From the NCBI GenBank assembly GCA_017940565.1, contig JAGAYH010000005.1:1-64000 (forward strand): 64,000 nucleotides of DNA, given 5' to 3'. Position 1 is the stretch's first letter. Every line of letters begins with the position of its first letter. The DNA is from Bacteroidaceae bacterium. GTDB taxonomy: Bacteria; Bacteroidota; Bacteroidia; Bacteroidales; Bacteroidaceae. A model generated the notes under the pieces. That model made no database searches. It was given only the letters and a program-made list of their open reading frames with translations, and was not told the DNA's origin. Of the stretch, positions 32,828 to 40,712 are shown in pieces. The position numbers and the translations under genes were made by a program.

Positions 32828-35275
32828 CTACATTTGCTGCTCTTCGCCACTGGAGCCGCTGGACTGTACGTCGTCGTTCTCGATGCTTCGGGCGGCTTTC
32901 TTCACCTGTGCCTTAAGCGAGCCAAGACGGTAGCTGATGCCAATGCCCAGACGCAGGAAATCGACGCGGTTATCACTCAGCTGATGGTATTGTGACGTAA
33001 TTGTTTCAGTGCGGAAGTGGCGGTAGCGGTTGAAGAAGTTGCCCGCGCGGACGGCCACTTTCAGACGGTCTTCTTTAAGGAACGAGCGGCTCAGGTTGAG
33101 CATGTACATCAGGAAGGAGGTGCTTTTCCCCTGAAGCATGACGAAGCGCGTGTGGCCGCCCATCCACAGTTCGGCCTTGAGCTTGAGGGGCAGTTGCTGT
33201 GTCAGTCCGCCCCAGAAGTCGGCACCGAAACCGTGGTTATGGTCGCCAGTGCGGCGCACGTGCATATCGACGTAGCCACCCCCGCCGTTGAGATTGAGCG
33301 AGGTGCCCTTGACGATGGTCCAGTTGAGGAACGCGTTTAGGGTGAGCCGCTTGGAGTGGAGAAAATTGTCGTAGGTGTTGACCAGCCGGCCGCCCTCGTC
33401 AATGAAGGAATATTCGGTGATGCCGTTGTTGCTCAGACTGTAGGTGAGCGTGGTGTTGAGGTTGAAGGACGTGCTGAAGGTGCTGAAGCCCACTTCCATG
33501 TTGTGCGCCTTGGCGCTCTTCATGTTCGGATTGCCGTAGGACACCGATTCCTGGCTGTTCTGAGTCACATAGGGCGAGAGTGAACCCACGTCGGGGCGGG
33601 CGATGCGCATGTTGTAGCCCAGACGCAGCATTTTCGTGTCGGTCAGGTTGTAGCCCAGGCTTACCGAGGGCACCAGGTCGCTGAGACTGGTCTTGTAATC
33701 CTCGCGCTTGCCGTCGGGATAGCTCACGTGTATGTGGTAGTATTCGTAACGTGTGCCGGCCATGGCGGAGAGCCGTTTCCACTTGTAGTTGTACTCGGCG
33801 TAGGCGGCGGCAATGTCGCCCCGCTGGCGGTAGCGCAGGCTGGAGATGTCGTCGTAGGCGAACTCGGTGTCGGTGCCCGAAGGACGGAGGAATTGTTCAT
33901 TGTCGCTGCGGTTGAGACGCCAGATGTATTTCAAACCCGTTGACAACTTGTGGCGTTTGCCCAGCGGGGTGGTGAAATCGAGCTGTCCCGTGTGCTCCGG
34001 CGATTGGTTACGCGTGTCGTAGCGCAGGTCGGACAGGGTGTAGGGCATGTTGTAAAGTTCGCTGTAAGTGTTCGTGTAGCGTGAGTGCATCCTTGAGGTG
34101 TTGAGGCGGTAGGAAAGGGTCAGCGACTGGTCTTCCTTGGCAAACGTGTGTTGCCAGTCGGCCGAGGCGTTCACACCCGGCAGGCTCTGGTGCTGATGGG
34201 TGTGCTGGTGGTAGCCGTAGACCTTGTTGCCGGCTACGTCGCTCATGACGTTGTCCACATGAGGGTCACCGTGGGCGGAATAGCTGTTCAGTCCGGCGTT
34301 GAAGCTCAGCAGGTCGTGCTTGGAAAACTCGTAGCTGCCGTCCAGGCTGCCAAATTGGGCCATGCCGTGGCCGCGGTCGTCGCCGGAGTTTGTGAGCAGA
34401 TGGTTGACGGTTTCGGCGAATACTTCACGTTCGCCATGCTGGGTGGAACGCACATGCTGGTATGTGCCTATGCCATAGTTGGCCGACAGCGTGAGTTTGC
34501 CTAACTGGACCATGCCGAAGAGCGAGCCCATCTGCATGCGGTTGTCTATGCGCAGGGCCGGAGTAAGCGTGTAGCCGCTCATGGAAGTTTCCACGTTGGT
34601 CACGATGTTGAGCACACCGGCCGTGCCCTCGGCGTCGTAGCGGGCGCCGGGGTTGGTGATGACTTCCACCTTCTTGATGGCGCTGGCGGGATAGTTCTTG
34701 AAAATGAGAGACGGGTTGGCCGACATCATTTGGTTGGGCTTGCCGTCCACATAGACTTTGAAACTGGAGGAACCGTTTATCTGGATGTTGTCCTCGCCGT
34801 CCACGGTCACCATGGGCACCTTGCGCAGCATCTCGAGCAACGAGTTAGTCTGGGCGTCGGGGTCTTCGGCCATGCTGTAGGAGAGTTTGTCTACTTCGGC
34901 CTTCACCAGCGGCCGGGTGGCCGTCACTGTAGCTGTCTGAAGCATGTTGGCGTCATCGCTGATGAGCAGCGTGCCCAAGTTCACTTGCTTCTGCTGGCCG
35001 AGTGTCAGCGCACGGAATACCGGTCGGCGCCCGATGCTGGAGCATATCAACTGGTATTTGCCGGCCTTGGCCACTTTCAGCGAAAAATGGCCGAGACTGT
35101 CGGTGAGCCCGATGGCAGCAGGCTGTTGTGCGCCTGGCGGCATGATGCGCACCGTGGCATAGCTTTCAGGCTGCGACGAGAGAGAGTCTTTAACCACGCC
35201 GCTCACCATGTACTGTGCCATAGTGTTAAGAACTGCTGTGAACAAGAATACGAGGACGGAGATAATACGTTTCAT
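32828..35275 (-). CDS. Outer-membrane beta-barrel receptor (TonB-receptor-like)
   Basis: An 815-residue outer-membrane protein with signal peptide MKRIISVLVFLFTAVLNTMA. A carboxypeptidase-regulatory-like domain follows (VSGVVKDSLSSQPESYATVR, residues 25-105). A plug domain (QTATVTATRPLVKAEVDKLS to GARYDAEGTAGVLNIV, about 115-235) precedes a long beta-barrel of the OMP_b-brl_3 type. Such proteins import ligands or act as surface receptors; TonB dependence is plausible but no TonB box is clear. It follows the GH78 gene by 48 nt, so the ligand may be rhamnose-containing glycan. No SusD partner is adjacent. ATG 35275 gives the signal peptide directly. Confidence 0.85.
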   Translation of the reverse strand: MKRIISVLVFLFTAVLNTMAQYMVSGVVKDSLSSQPESYATVRIMPPGAQQPAAIGLTDSLGHFSLKVAKAGKYQLICSSIGRRPVFRALTLGQQKQVNLGTLLISDDANMLQTATVTATRPLVKAEVDKLSYSMAEDPDAQTNSLLEMLRKVPMVTVDGEDNIQINGSSSFKVYVDGKPNQMMSANPSLIFKNYPASAIKKVEVITNPGARYDAEGTAGVLNIVTNVETSMSGYTLTPALRIDNRMQMGSLFGMVQLGKLTLSANYGIGTYQHVRSTQHGEREVFAETVNHLLTNSGDDRGHGMAQFGSLDGSYEFSKHDLLSFNAGLNSYSAHGDPHVDNVMSDVAGNKVYGYHQHTHQHQSLPGVNASADWQHTFAKEDQSLTLSYRLNTSRMHSRYTNTYSELYNMPYTLSDLRYDTRNQSPEHTGQLDFTTPLGKRHKLSTGLKYIWRLNRSDNEQFLRPSGTDTEFAYDDISSLRYRQRGDIAAAYAEYNYKWKRLSAMAGTRYEYYHIHVSYPDGKREDYKTSLSDLVPSVSLGYNLTDTKMLRLGYNMRIARPDVGSLSPYVTQNSQESVSYGNPNMKSAKAHNMEVGFSTFSTSFNLNTTLTYSLSNNGITEYSFIDEGGRLVNTYDNFLHSKRLTLNAFLNWTIVKGTSLNLNGGGGYVDMHVRRTGDHNHGFGADFWGGLTQQLPLKLKAELWMGGHTRFVMLQGKSTSFLMYMLNLSRSFLKEDRLKVAVRAGNFFNRYRHFRTETITSQYHQLSDNRVDFLRLGIGISYRLGSLKAQVKKAARSIENDDVQSSGSSGEEQQM

Positions 35276-35323
35276 TTTTGTTTGATGCATTGGTTGTTTT
35301 TGGGGATGTTCTTTATGTTTCCT

Positions 35324-38020
35324 TTATTTGAATGTAAAGTGGTAATTACCTTGTTTTACTACGACCTTGTCGCTTTCTACACGTATGATGCCCCGACGTG
35401 GCTTGAGCCGTCGTCCGCTTTCGCGCACAATGGCTGTTGGCAGGGCAATGGTGGCGGTACTTCCTACGGGTACGCTCACTTGGAGGCTTTGGAGCCGGCC
35501 GTCGTGGCTTATGACGCGCGAACTGACCTTGCCTTGCGGCGTCTGCAGGGCGTAGTACACGCTGTCCACGTCCTTCGTGGCTACGGGCTTCACTTCAAAG
35601 TGGCGGTAGCCGGCTCCACGGGTGGCGGGGTCACCGTCCGGACCATAGGGCGTCACATTCACGCCTGCCAGCCGTCGGGCAAACCAGGTCAGCCCGCCGC
35701 CGAACATCGGGTGGTTGTGGCTGTTTTTTCCGTCCCACTGTTCCCACGTGACCGTTGCGCCTTGAGCCAGCCAATGTCCGTAGCTGGGAAAATCGGTCTT
35801 GAGCATGGCGGTGGTGGCTACGTCGTGGAGGCCACAGTCTGTGAGTGTTTCAAAAAAGTGTTTCGTCGTCACAAATCCTGTGTTTATGTGACCGCCGTGG
35901 TCCACCATGATTTCGCGGCGGAGACTCTCCACGACCGCTTCCCTGCGCTCTTCGGGCACTCCCATGTAGAGGGCTAGAATGTTGGGACCGAAGTCGCCGT
36001 AGGTGGCATGCTCTGCATCGTAGAATTTCCGGTGGAAGGCGCGCCGTGTTCTTTCGGCTATGGCGTGGTATCGGGTGTAGCCTGCGGTGTCACCCAATAC
36101 TTGGGCTGCCCGGGCCGTGTTTTCGGCGCAGAGCCAGAGGTAGAAGGTATGCACTTTTTCATCACTCGGCATTTTGTAGGGTGGCACCCAGTCGCCCAGG
36201 TTCTTCCAGTAGCAGAGTTTGCCCGTTTCCGGAATGCGTTCTTGCTGGAACATTGTACTGTCGGGGGTGAGCCAAGTCAGCATGTGTCGCAGTTGTTCGC
36301 ACATGGGGCGGTAGCACTGTTGCAGTTGCCGCAGGTCGCCGTATTGCAGATAGTATTCCCATGGAATAACGTTCATGGCCGCTCCCCACGCTACACCTCC
36401 GCCGCATGTGGGCTGCCATGGTGCACCGTTGGGCACGTAGCCGCTTTCGGGATTTTGTGAGTCGCGCATGTCGCCGAGCCATTTCTGATAGAAAGCGGCT
36501 GCATCGAAGTTGAGCATTACCATGGCGGCGGCTATCTGTCCGTCGCCGGTGTAGGGCAGCCGCTCGCGGTGCGGGCAGTCGCTGGCGATGCAGCCGTGCA
36601 TGTTGTCGAGTTGCGAGCGTTGCCAGATGGCGTTGATGCGGTTCAGCAGGTCGTTGCTCGTGTGAAACTCAGAGTTCAGCCGCACGTCGGTGTTCACCGC
36701 TTCGGCCTGTATCTGGTCTTTCGTCAGATGGTCCAGACCGCTGACCTCCACTTGCGAGAACACGTACCAGGTGAACCGTGGCGCATAGCTTTCGGCTGCA
36801 CCGCCGCGGCAGATATATTCCTCCTTGCCAAGCGGCGATTCGCTCACATACTTCACGCTGACCTTCTGACCTTCCTTGCCCCGGATGTCTTTCAGTCTCA
36901 CCCAGCCTGCCACTTCCTTTTCAAAGGTGACGACGTACGTGCTGTCAAGCCGTTCCAGCCGGATGGGTTGCATCACTTCCGTAATGCGGTCGGCGGGCGA
37001 GGTGTGGGCTCTCAGTTGTCCGACGGGGGCTTCGGCCAGCCTTGCCGGTTCCCAGTCCTGTTCGTTGCAGCCGGTTTCAGACCACAGGGGCGTTTCCAGT
37101 CGGGCGTCATACACCTCGCCGTCGTACACACCGGTCAGGGTAATGGCCGACGGTTTGGTGAGCCACGAACCGTCGGTGACCACACGCTCGCTGCTGCCGT
37201 CGTCATAGGTCACTTCCAGTTGGCAGAGCAGACACGGGTCGCCGAACGAGCGCACCCGGTGGCTTGACGAGCGGTAGAACCCGTCGCCGAGTATGGCGCC
37301 CAGGGCGTTTGGGCCGGCCGTGAGCATGGGGGTGACGTCGTAGGCCATATAGAGCACGCGGTAGCCGCTGAACTTCGGGTCAACGGGTATATTGCCTTTG
37401 TCGAGGTCGCGACGGGTCGTATAGTTTGTCAGGTTGGGCACCATGTAGTCTTCGCCTACACGCTGGCCGTTCACATAGAGTTCCACGTAGCCCCCTGCCG
37501 TCACGTAAACCTTGGCGCGGCTGGGGCGCCCCTTCAGGTTGAAACGTTTTCTGAACAGTGGTGCGCCCTCTTCCTGCCGGGCACCAATCCACTGCGCCTT
37601 CCAGTCGCCGGCGTGGAGCAGTCCCATGCCCCAGTAGCCGGCTTGGCTCCAGGCCGAGCGGCGACCGCGGGCGTCCCACGTCTGTACTTGCCAGAAGCAA
37701 TCCTGGCCCGATGCGAGCGGCTTGCCTCCGTAGGGCACCAGTGTGGAGCGGTCGGAGGGCACGCGGCCACTGTCCCACAGGTCGTAGTCGCCGGCCTGCA
37801 ATTTGGCGGCCGACGAGGCCACCACCACGCGGTAGGCCGTCTGGCTCTCGCCGCGCACGTTGGGATCGGTCACCTCGTTGACCCACGACAGGCGGGGCTG
37901 CGCCACGTCCACCGCCGCGGGAGCCGGCATGTGCTCCACGCTGAGGCGGGTGACATTGTATTGCGCCATGGCTGCGCAAGCCATGAAGAGGCAAAGTAAA
38001 GGCAAGAGAGACCGTTTCAT
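35324..38020 (-). CDS. GH78 alpha-L-rhamnosidase
   Basis: An 898-residue secreted enzyme (signal peptide MKRSLLPLLCLFMACAAMAQ) that removes terminal alpha-L-rhamnose from polysaccharides or glycosides. Domains run in the usual order: an N-terminal beta-domain (SWVNEVTDPNVRGESQTAYR), the Bac_rhamnosid_N domain (KVYVTAGGYVELYVNGQRVG), a further beta-sandwich, then an (alpha/alpha)6 barrel. The hallmark DCPHRERLPYTGDGQIAAAM is present, followed by YVPNGAPW and a C-terminal beta-domain. Length is typical. It is first in a unit with the barrel receptor. The frame is open 10 codons upstream, but the ATG at 38020 starts the signal peptide. Confidence 0.93.
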   Translation of the reverse strand: MKRSLLPLLCLFMACAAMAQYNVTRLSVEHMPAPAAVDVAQPRLSWVNEVTDPNVRGESQTAYRVVVASSAAKLQAGDYDLWDSGRVPSDRSTLVPYGGKPLASGQDCFWQVQTWDARGRRSAWSQAGYWGMGLLHAGDWKAQWIGARQEEGAPLFRKRFNLKGRPSRAKVYVTAGGYVELYVNGQRVGEDYMVPNLTNYTTRRDLDKGNIPVDPKFSGYRVLYMAYDVTPMLTAGPNALGAILGDGFYRSSSHRVRSFGDPCLLCQLEVTYDDGSSERVVTDGSWLTKPSAITLTGVYDGEVYDARLETPLWSETGCNEQDWEPARLAEAPVGQLRAHTSPADRITEVMQPIRLERLDSTYVVTFEKEVAGWVRLKDIRGKEGQKVSVKYVSESPLGKEEYICRGGAAESYAPRFTWYVFSQVEVSGLDHLTKDQIQAEAVNTDVRLNSEFHTSNDLLNRINAIWQRSQLDNMHGCIASDCPHRERLPYTGDGQIAAAMVMLNFDAAAFYQKWLGDMRDSQNPESGYVPNGAPWQPTCGGGVAWGAAMNVIPWEYYLQYGDLRQLQQCYRPMCEQLRHMLTWLTPDSTMFQQERIPETGKLCYWKNLGDWVPPYKMPSDEKVHTFYLWLCAENTARAAQVLGDTAGYTRYHAIAERTRRAFHRKFYDAEHATYGDFGPNILALYMGVPEERREAVVESLRREIMVDHGGHINTGFVTTKHFFETLTDCGLHDVATTAMLKTDFPSYGHWLAQGATVTWEQWDGKNSHNHPMFGGGLTWFARRLAGVNVTPYGPDGDPATRGAGYRHFEVKPVATKDVDSVYYALQTPQGKVSSRVISHDGRLQSLQVSVPVGSTATIALPTAIVRESGRRLKPRRGIIRVESDKVVVKQGNYHFTFK

Positions 38021-38058
38021 TTTTCCTTCAGGTAGTTTAAAATCTGTCAAAACGACTG

Positions 38059-38066
38059 CAAAATTA
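38059..38066 (-). promoter_or_regulatory. -7 box of the GH78-barrel operon
   Basis: Minus strand reads TAATTTTG, 38 nt before the ATG at 38020. It lies within 10 nt of the alternative start at 38050, which supports the shorter reading. Confidence 0.6.
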
Positions 38067-38132
38067 CGGACTTTGCGCCATACACGCCCTATGCCGCCTG
38101 CGTTTTCTGGAAGAAATTAATATATATTTTAT

Positions 38133-38190
38133 GTCCGCTTTAGAAATTACTAACTCCGTTTTCGTCACGGCCATCTCCGTTCTCGTTCGC
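38133..38190 (+). repeat. Family 2 dispersed repeat, copy d (partial)
   Basis: TCCGCTTTAGAAATTACTAA then CTCCGTTTTCGTCACGG and ATCTCCGTTCTCGTTCGC align with the right half of copy c and with copy e. The central palindrome is eroded. It lies between the GH78 promoter and the end of the YtrA-type regulator gene. Confidence 0.55.
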
Positions 38191-38231
38191 AAATAACAGC
38201 CACGAAGATGTCACAGCCGTTCCGATAGCGG

Positions 38232-38588
38232 TCAGTGGTACTCCTTGAAGCGTTCCAGCACGTCATTCATGGGGATGTCGAGCGTTTTCAACTGGCGGAA
38301 GAAGGCCGGCAGCTCCTCGTTGTAGAATCTGGCCTTGCGTATGGCCACGATGCGCTCGCGGGCGTCGGCAGCGACAAAGTAGCCCAGCCCGCGCTTGTTG
38401 TAGAGAATCTGCTGTTGCTGCAGGTAGTCGTACGAGCGCACCACGGTGTTGACGTTTACCTCCACGTCGGCGGCATATTCGCGCACGGAGGGCACGCGCC
38501 CCTCGGCGGCATAGTCGCCCTGCAGGATGCTATCGCAGATGGTCTGCGCAATCTGCATGTATATCGGGGTGGTTTCCTTGAAATCCAT
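38232..38588 (-). CDS. YtrA-subfamily GntR regulator
   Basis: A 118-residue transcription factor made only of a GntR winged helix (PIYMQIAQTICDSILQGDYA, RVPSVREYAADVEVNVNTVV, GLGYFVA) and a short helical dimerisation tail. This is the layout of YtrA-type regulators, which normally repress the ABC transporter genes they sit beside. It is the third gene of the ATPase-permease-regulator unit, 15 nt after the permease. A near-palindrome AGTGT...ACACT at the operon promoter is a likely binding site. The inducer is unknown; cell-envelope antibiotics are the usual cue in Firmicutes. Confidence 0.85.
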   Translation of the reverse strand: MDFKETTPIYMQIAQTICDSILQGDYAAEGRVPSVREYAADVEVNVNTVVRSYDYLQQQQILYNKRGLGYFVAADARERIVAIRKARFYNEELPAFFRQLKTLDIPMNDVLERFKEYH

Positions 38589-38603
38589 GGCAACAGGCGA
38601 TTT

Positions 38604-39416
38604 TTAGCGTTTCAACAAGCCCGGTCGCGTCAGCTGCGTGCGCGCCAGCAGCCGGTAGCCCAGCCACAGGCCGCCTACGAGCCACAGCAGGCCGTGCGCC
38701 CACCAAAGCGCCGTGGGGGAAACCGGGACAATTCCAAGCCAAAGTGAATGCATAAGAATCTTCGCGCCGATGAGGACATAGGCAATGACGCAAAAGAGAA
38801 TCTTGGCGAACGATCGCTTCTGGAACAGGATGGCTCCCAGCGTGAAGGCTCCCCAGAGGAACAGGAAGGAGGCATAGTAGCCCGAGTTCTCAAAGTGCAG
38901 GTTTTCGGGCAGGAAGTGTTGCTTCATGTTGGTCAGAATGTCCCACAGCATAAAACCGTTTACGGCCTCGGCATTCACGCTGCCGAGCAGGGGAAGGAAG
39001 GCCAGGCTCACCAGTCGTGCCAGAGCGATGAGCACAGGCATGGCCAGCAGGAAGAGCACGGCCGTCAGCTGGCGCGAAACGAAGCGCTCGGCGTTGGTCA
39101 CCGGCAACATGAAGAAGGCCTGGCGGCTTTGTTTGTCGCACAGCACGTAGTCGTGGACTTGCGTCAGCAGACCCAGCAGAAAAGCCAGGGACGTATAACA
39201 CAGCGTGGTGCCAGTCATGATGACAAACAGTTCACTGCGGGAGTCGATGTCCACTTGCCCTTCCATATTAGCATGCATGGCAAAACGCATGGCCCAGAGC
39301 ATAAAACCCGCGGTGAATATCACAACCAGAACGAGGGATGTGAGATAGCGCTTGCGGTTTATCGTCAAGTCGTAGCGCATCAGTTCGAGGGTACGGCGGA
39401 TATTGATTTTTTCCAT
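38604..39416 (-). CDS. ABC transporter membrane subunit
   Basis: A 270-residue integral membrane protein with about six hydrophobic segments (for example YLTSLVLVVIFTAGFMLWAM, GTTLCYTSLAFLLGLLTQV, LTAVLFLLAMPVLIALARLV and the C-terminal TALWWAHGLLWLVGGLWLGY). It begins MEKINIRRTLELMRYDL and has the ABC-2-like plan with a cytoplasmic N terminus. It is preceded by its ATPase (10-nt gap) and followed by the YtrA-type regulator, so it should form the channel of one exporter. The substrate is unknown. The frame extends 7 codons upstream (MKNKKNT) but would then overlap the ATPase gene. Confidence 0.8.
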   Translation of the reverse strand: MEKINIRRTLELMRYDLTINRKRYLTSLVLVVIFTAGFMLWAMRFAMHANMEGQVDIDSRSELFVIMTGTTLCYTSLAFLLGLLTQVHDYVLCDKQSRQAFFMLPVTNAERFVSRQLTAVLFLLAMPVLIALARLVSLAFLPLLGSVNAEAVNGFMLWDILTNMKQHFLPENLHFENSGYYASFLFLWGAFTLGAILFQKRSFAKILFCVIAYVLIGAKILMHSLWLGIVPVSPTALWWAHGLLWLVGGLWLGYRLLARTQLTRPGLLKR

Positions 39417-39426
39417 GGTATTCTTT

Positions 39427-40275
39427 TTATTTTTCAAGGTTAGTAAACACCTGCTCCATCCGTTCGCCGGCCGTCAGGGTGGCGTTGAAGAGCAGTTCCA
39501 GATTCAGTTTTGTCTCGTCCTCACCGGCTTGCCGGGTGAATATGCCGGCCTCGCCGCCCAGAGTGTGCTGCGAGTAGATGGGCGTTGCCGTCTCGTCGGG
39601 GCGCACCATGCGGAAGGCCAGACGCTGCGTGATGTCCTCGGCCCGGCGGTCGAGCAGCAGGCGGGTGTTGCCGATGATCATCACGCGGTCGATGAGGGCT
39701 TCCACGTCGCCCACCTGATGGGTGGAGATGACCACCGTGCGCTCGTCGGTCATGGCCCGGGCTACAGCCCGGCGGAACTGGCTCTTCGAGGGGATGTCGA
39801 GGCCGTTGGACGGTTCGTCCATGAGCAGCAGCGACGTGTTCGTAGCCAGGGCAAAACTCAGGTAGGCCTTCTTCTGCTGGCCCATGGAGAGCTGGCCCAG
39901 ATGGACGTCAGGCGTCAGGTCGAACTCCTCCAGGCTGCTGTGCATCAGTTGCTCGCTGTAGTTGGGATAGAACGGCGCGTGCAACCGCACATAGTTCTTC
40001 AGACTCATGTTCGGCAGCCGGAAGGTTTCCGGCAACAGATAGAGGTCGCCCAAGGCTTCTGGCCGGCGCTCGCGCATCTCCAGACCATGGTACTTCACGC
40101 TGCCCTCTTGCGGGAACAACAGCCCCGACAGCAGGTAGAGCAGCGTGCTCTTGCCGGTGCCGTTCTTGCCCAGCAGACCGTAAATGCGGCCCGGTTCCAG
40201 TCTGAACGACACGTTCTCAAACACCGCCGGACGCTTGCGCCCGTAGCGGTAGCTCAGATGACTTACTTCAATCAT
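39427..40275 (-). CDS. ABC transporter ATP-binding subunit
   Basis: A 282-residue nucleotide-binding protein with Walker A GLLGKNGTGKSTLLYLL, Q-loop near LLPETFR, signature LGQLSMGQQKKAYLSFALA, Walker B SLLLMDEPSNGLD and the H-loop in TVVISTHQVGD. The signature reads LSMGQ, a usual variant of LSGGQ. Family members of this length pair with ABC-2 permeases for export or envelope-stress resistance. It is the first gene of the unit with the permease and YtrA-type regulator, from a consensus promoter at 40315-40347. Confidence 0.92.
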   Translation of the reverse strand: MIEVSHLSYRYGRKRPAVFENVSFRLEPGRIYGLLGKNGTGKSTLLYLLSGLLFPQEGSVKYHGLEMRERRPEALGDLYLLPETFRLPNMSLKNYVRLHAPFYPNYSEQLMHSSLEEFDLTPDVHLGQLSMGQQKKAYLSFALATNTSLLLMDEPSNGLDIPSKSQFRRAVARAMTDERTVVISTHQVGDVEALIDRVMIIGNTRLLLDRRAEDITQRLAFRMVRPDETATPIYSQHTLGGEAGIFTRQAGEDETKLNLELLFNATLTAGERMEQVFTNLEK

Positions 40276-40289
40276 TGTTTTAACTGTTT

Positions 40290-40313
40290 AGTGTAATAGT
40301 GTATTATGACACT
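40290..40313. promoter_or_regulatory. Candidate operator of the YtrA-type regulator
   Basis: AGTGTAATAG at the left and TATGACACT at the right form an imperfect palindrome in which 20 of 24 positions are self-complementary. It lies at and just downstream of the expected transcription start, where a repressor would block the operon. Confidence 0.5.
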
Positions 40314-40314
40314 G

Positions 40315-40347
40315 CAAATGTACGGCGTTTTCTCAATACGAGCCAAA
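40315..40347 (-). promoter_or_regulatory. Promoter of the ABC transporter operon
   Basis: Minus strand TTTG (40344-40347) and TACATTTG (40315-40322) are 21 nt apart. The ATPase start codon is 39 nt downstream. Confidence 0.75.
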
Positions 40348-40512
40348 TTTATGGGGAGAAAATTTTTCGGAAAAGTTGCCAGATGGTGCTCAATACTTAG
40401 CTAAAGTTCTGTGAACAAGCGATAAAACGTCAAGACAAAATTTTTGAAAAAAGTTTCGTCATGCAGGTGGTTAACTTCGCCCGGGCGGACCGCCTGCTTG
40501 TGGAGACGAAGG

Positions 40513-40569
40513 CGCATTTGGAAATGTCTAAATCCGATTTAGACCGGACTAACTCCGTTTTCGTTGTCC
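40513..40569 (+). repeat. Family 2 dispersed repeat, copy c
   Basis: The order is GCATTTGGAAATG, the near-palindrome TCTAAATCCGATTTAGA (40527-40543), CCGGACTAACTCCG and TTTTCGTTGTCC. It aligns with copies d and e through the right half and with copy b's reverse complement through the left half. Confidence 0.7.
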
Positions 40570-40650
40570 GCCGCCGCTCCCCGAAGCGTCAAACCCCTGC
40601 CATGTGCATGGGGGGGCCTGCTTTGGTGTGGCGATGCGCCGTGCTGAAGT

Positions 40651-40687
40651 AAAAAATTTGCCCCTGCCTGGGGGGAGGCAAGGGCAA
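40651..40687 (-). terminator. Intrinsic terminator of the esterase-acyltransferase-sulfatase operon
   Basis: TTGCCCCTGCCT (40658-40669) pairs with AGGCAAGGGCAA (40676-40687) with one mismatch. On the minus strand it is followed by a run of T (complement of 40651-40656). It begins 25 nt after the sulfatase stop. Confidence 0.8.
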
Positions 40688-40712
40688 GTGAAGGCAATCT
40701 GCGGATGGAGGC

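Larger units (their letters stand above)
40276..40712. other. Intergenic region with ABC operon promoter, family 2 repeat and a terminator
   Basis: No gene is seen. From left to right it holds the candidate YtrA-type operator (40290-40313), the minus promoter (40315-40347), a family 2 repeat (40513-40569) and the terminator of the sulfatase gene (40651-40687). Confidence 0.65.

Noticed and set aside
32828..38020. A complete polysaccharide utilisation locus around the barrel receptor
   Set aside because: A barrel and a GH78 are co-transcribed, but no SusD-like lipoprotein or hybrid two-component/ECF regulator is adjacent, so a full PUL cannot be claimed.
40500..40570. Possible CRISPR-like repeat array
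   Set aside because: The family 2 words occur once per site and sites are kilobases apart, with no regular spacers and no cas genes.
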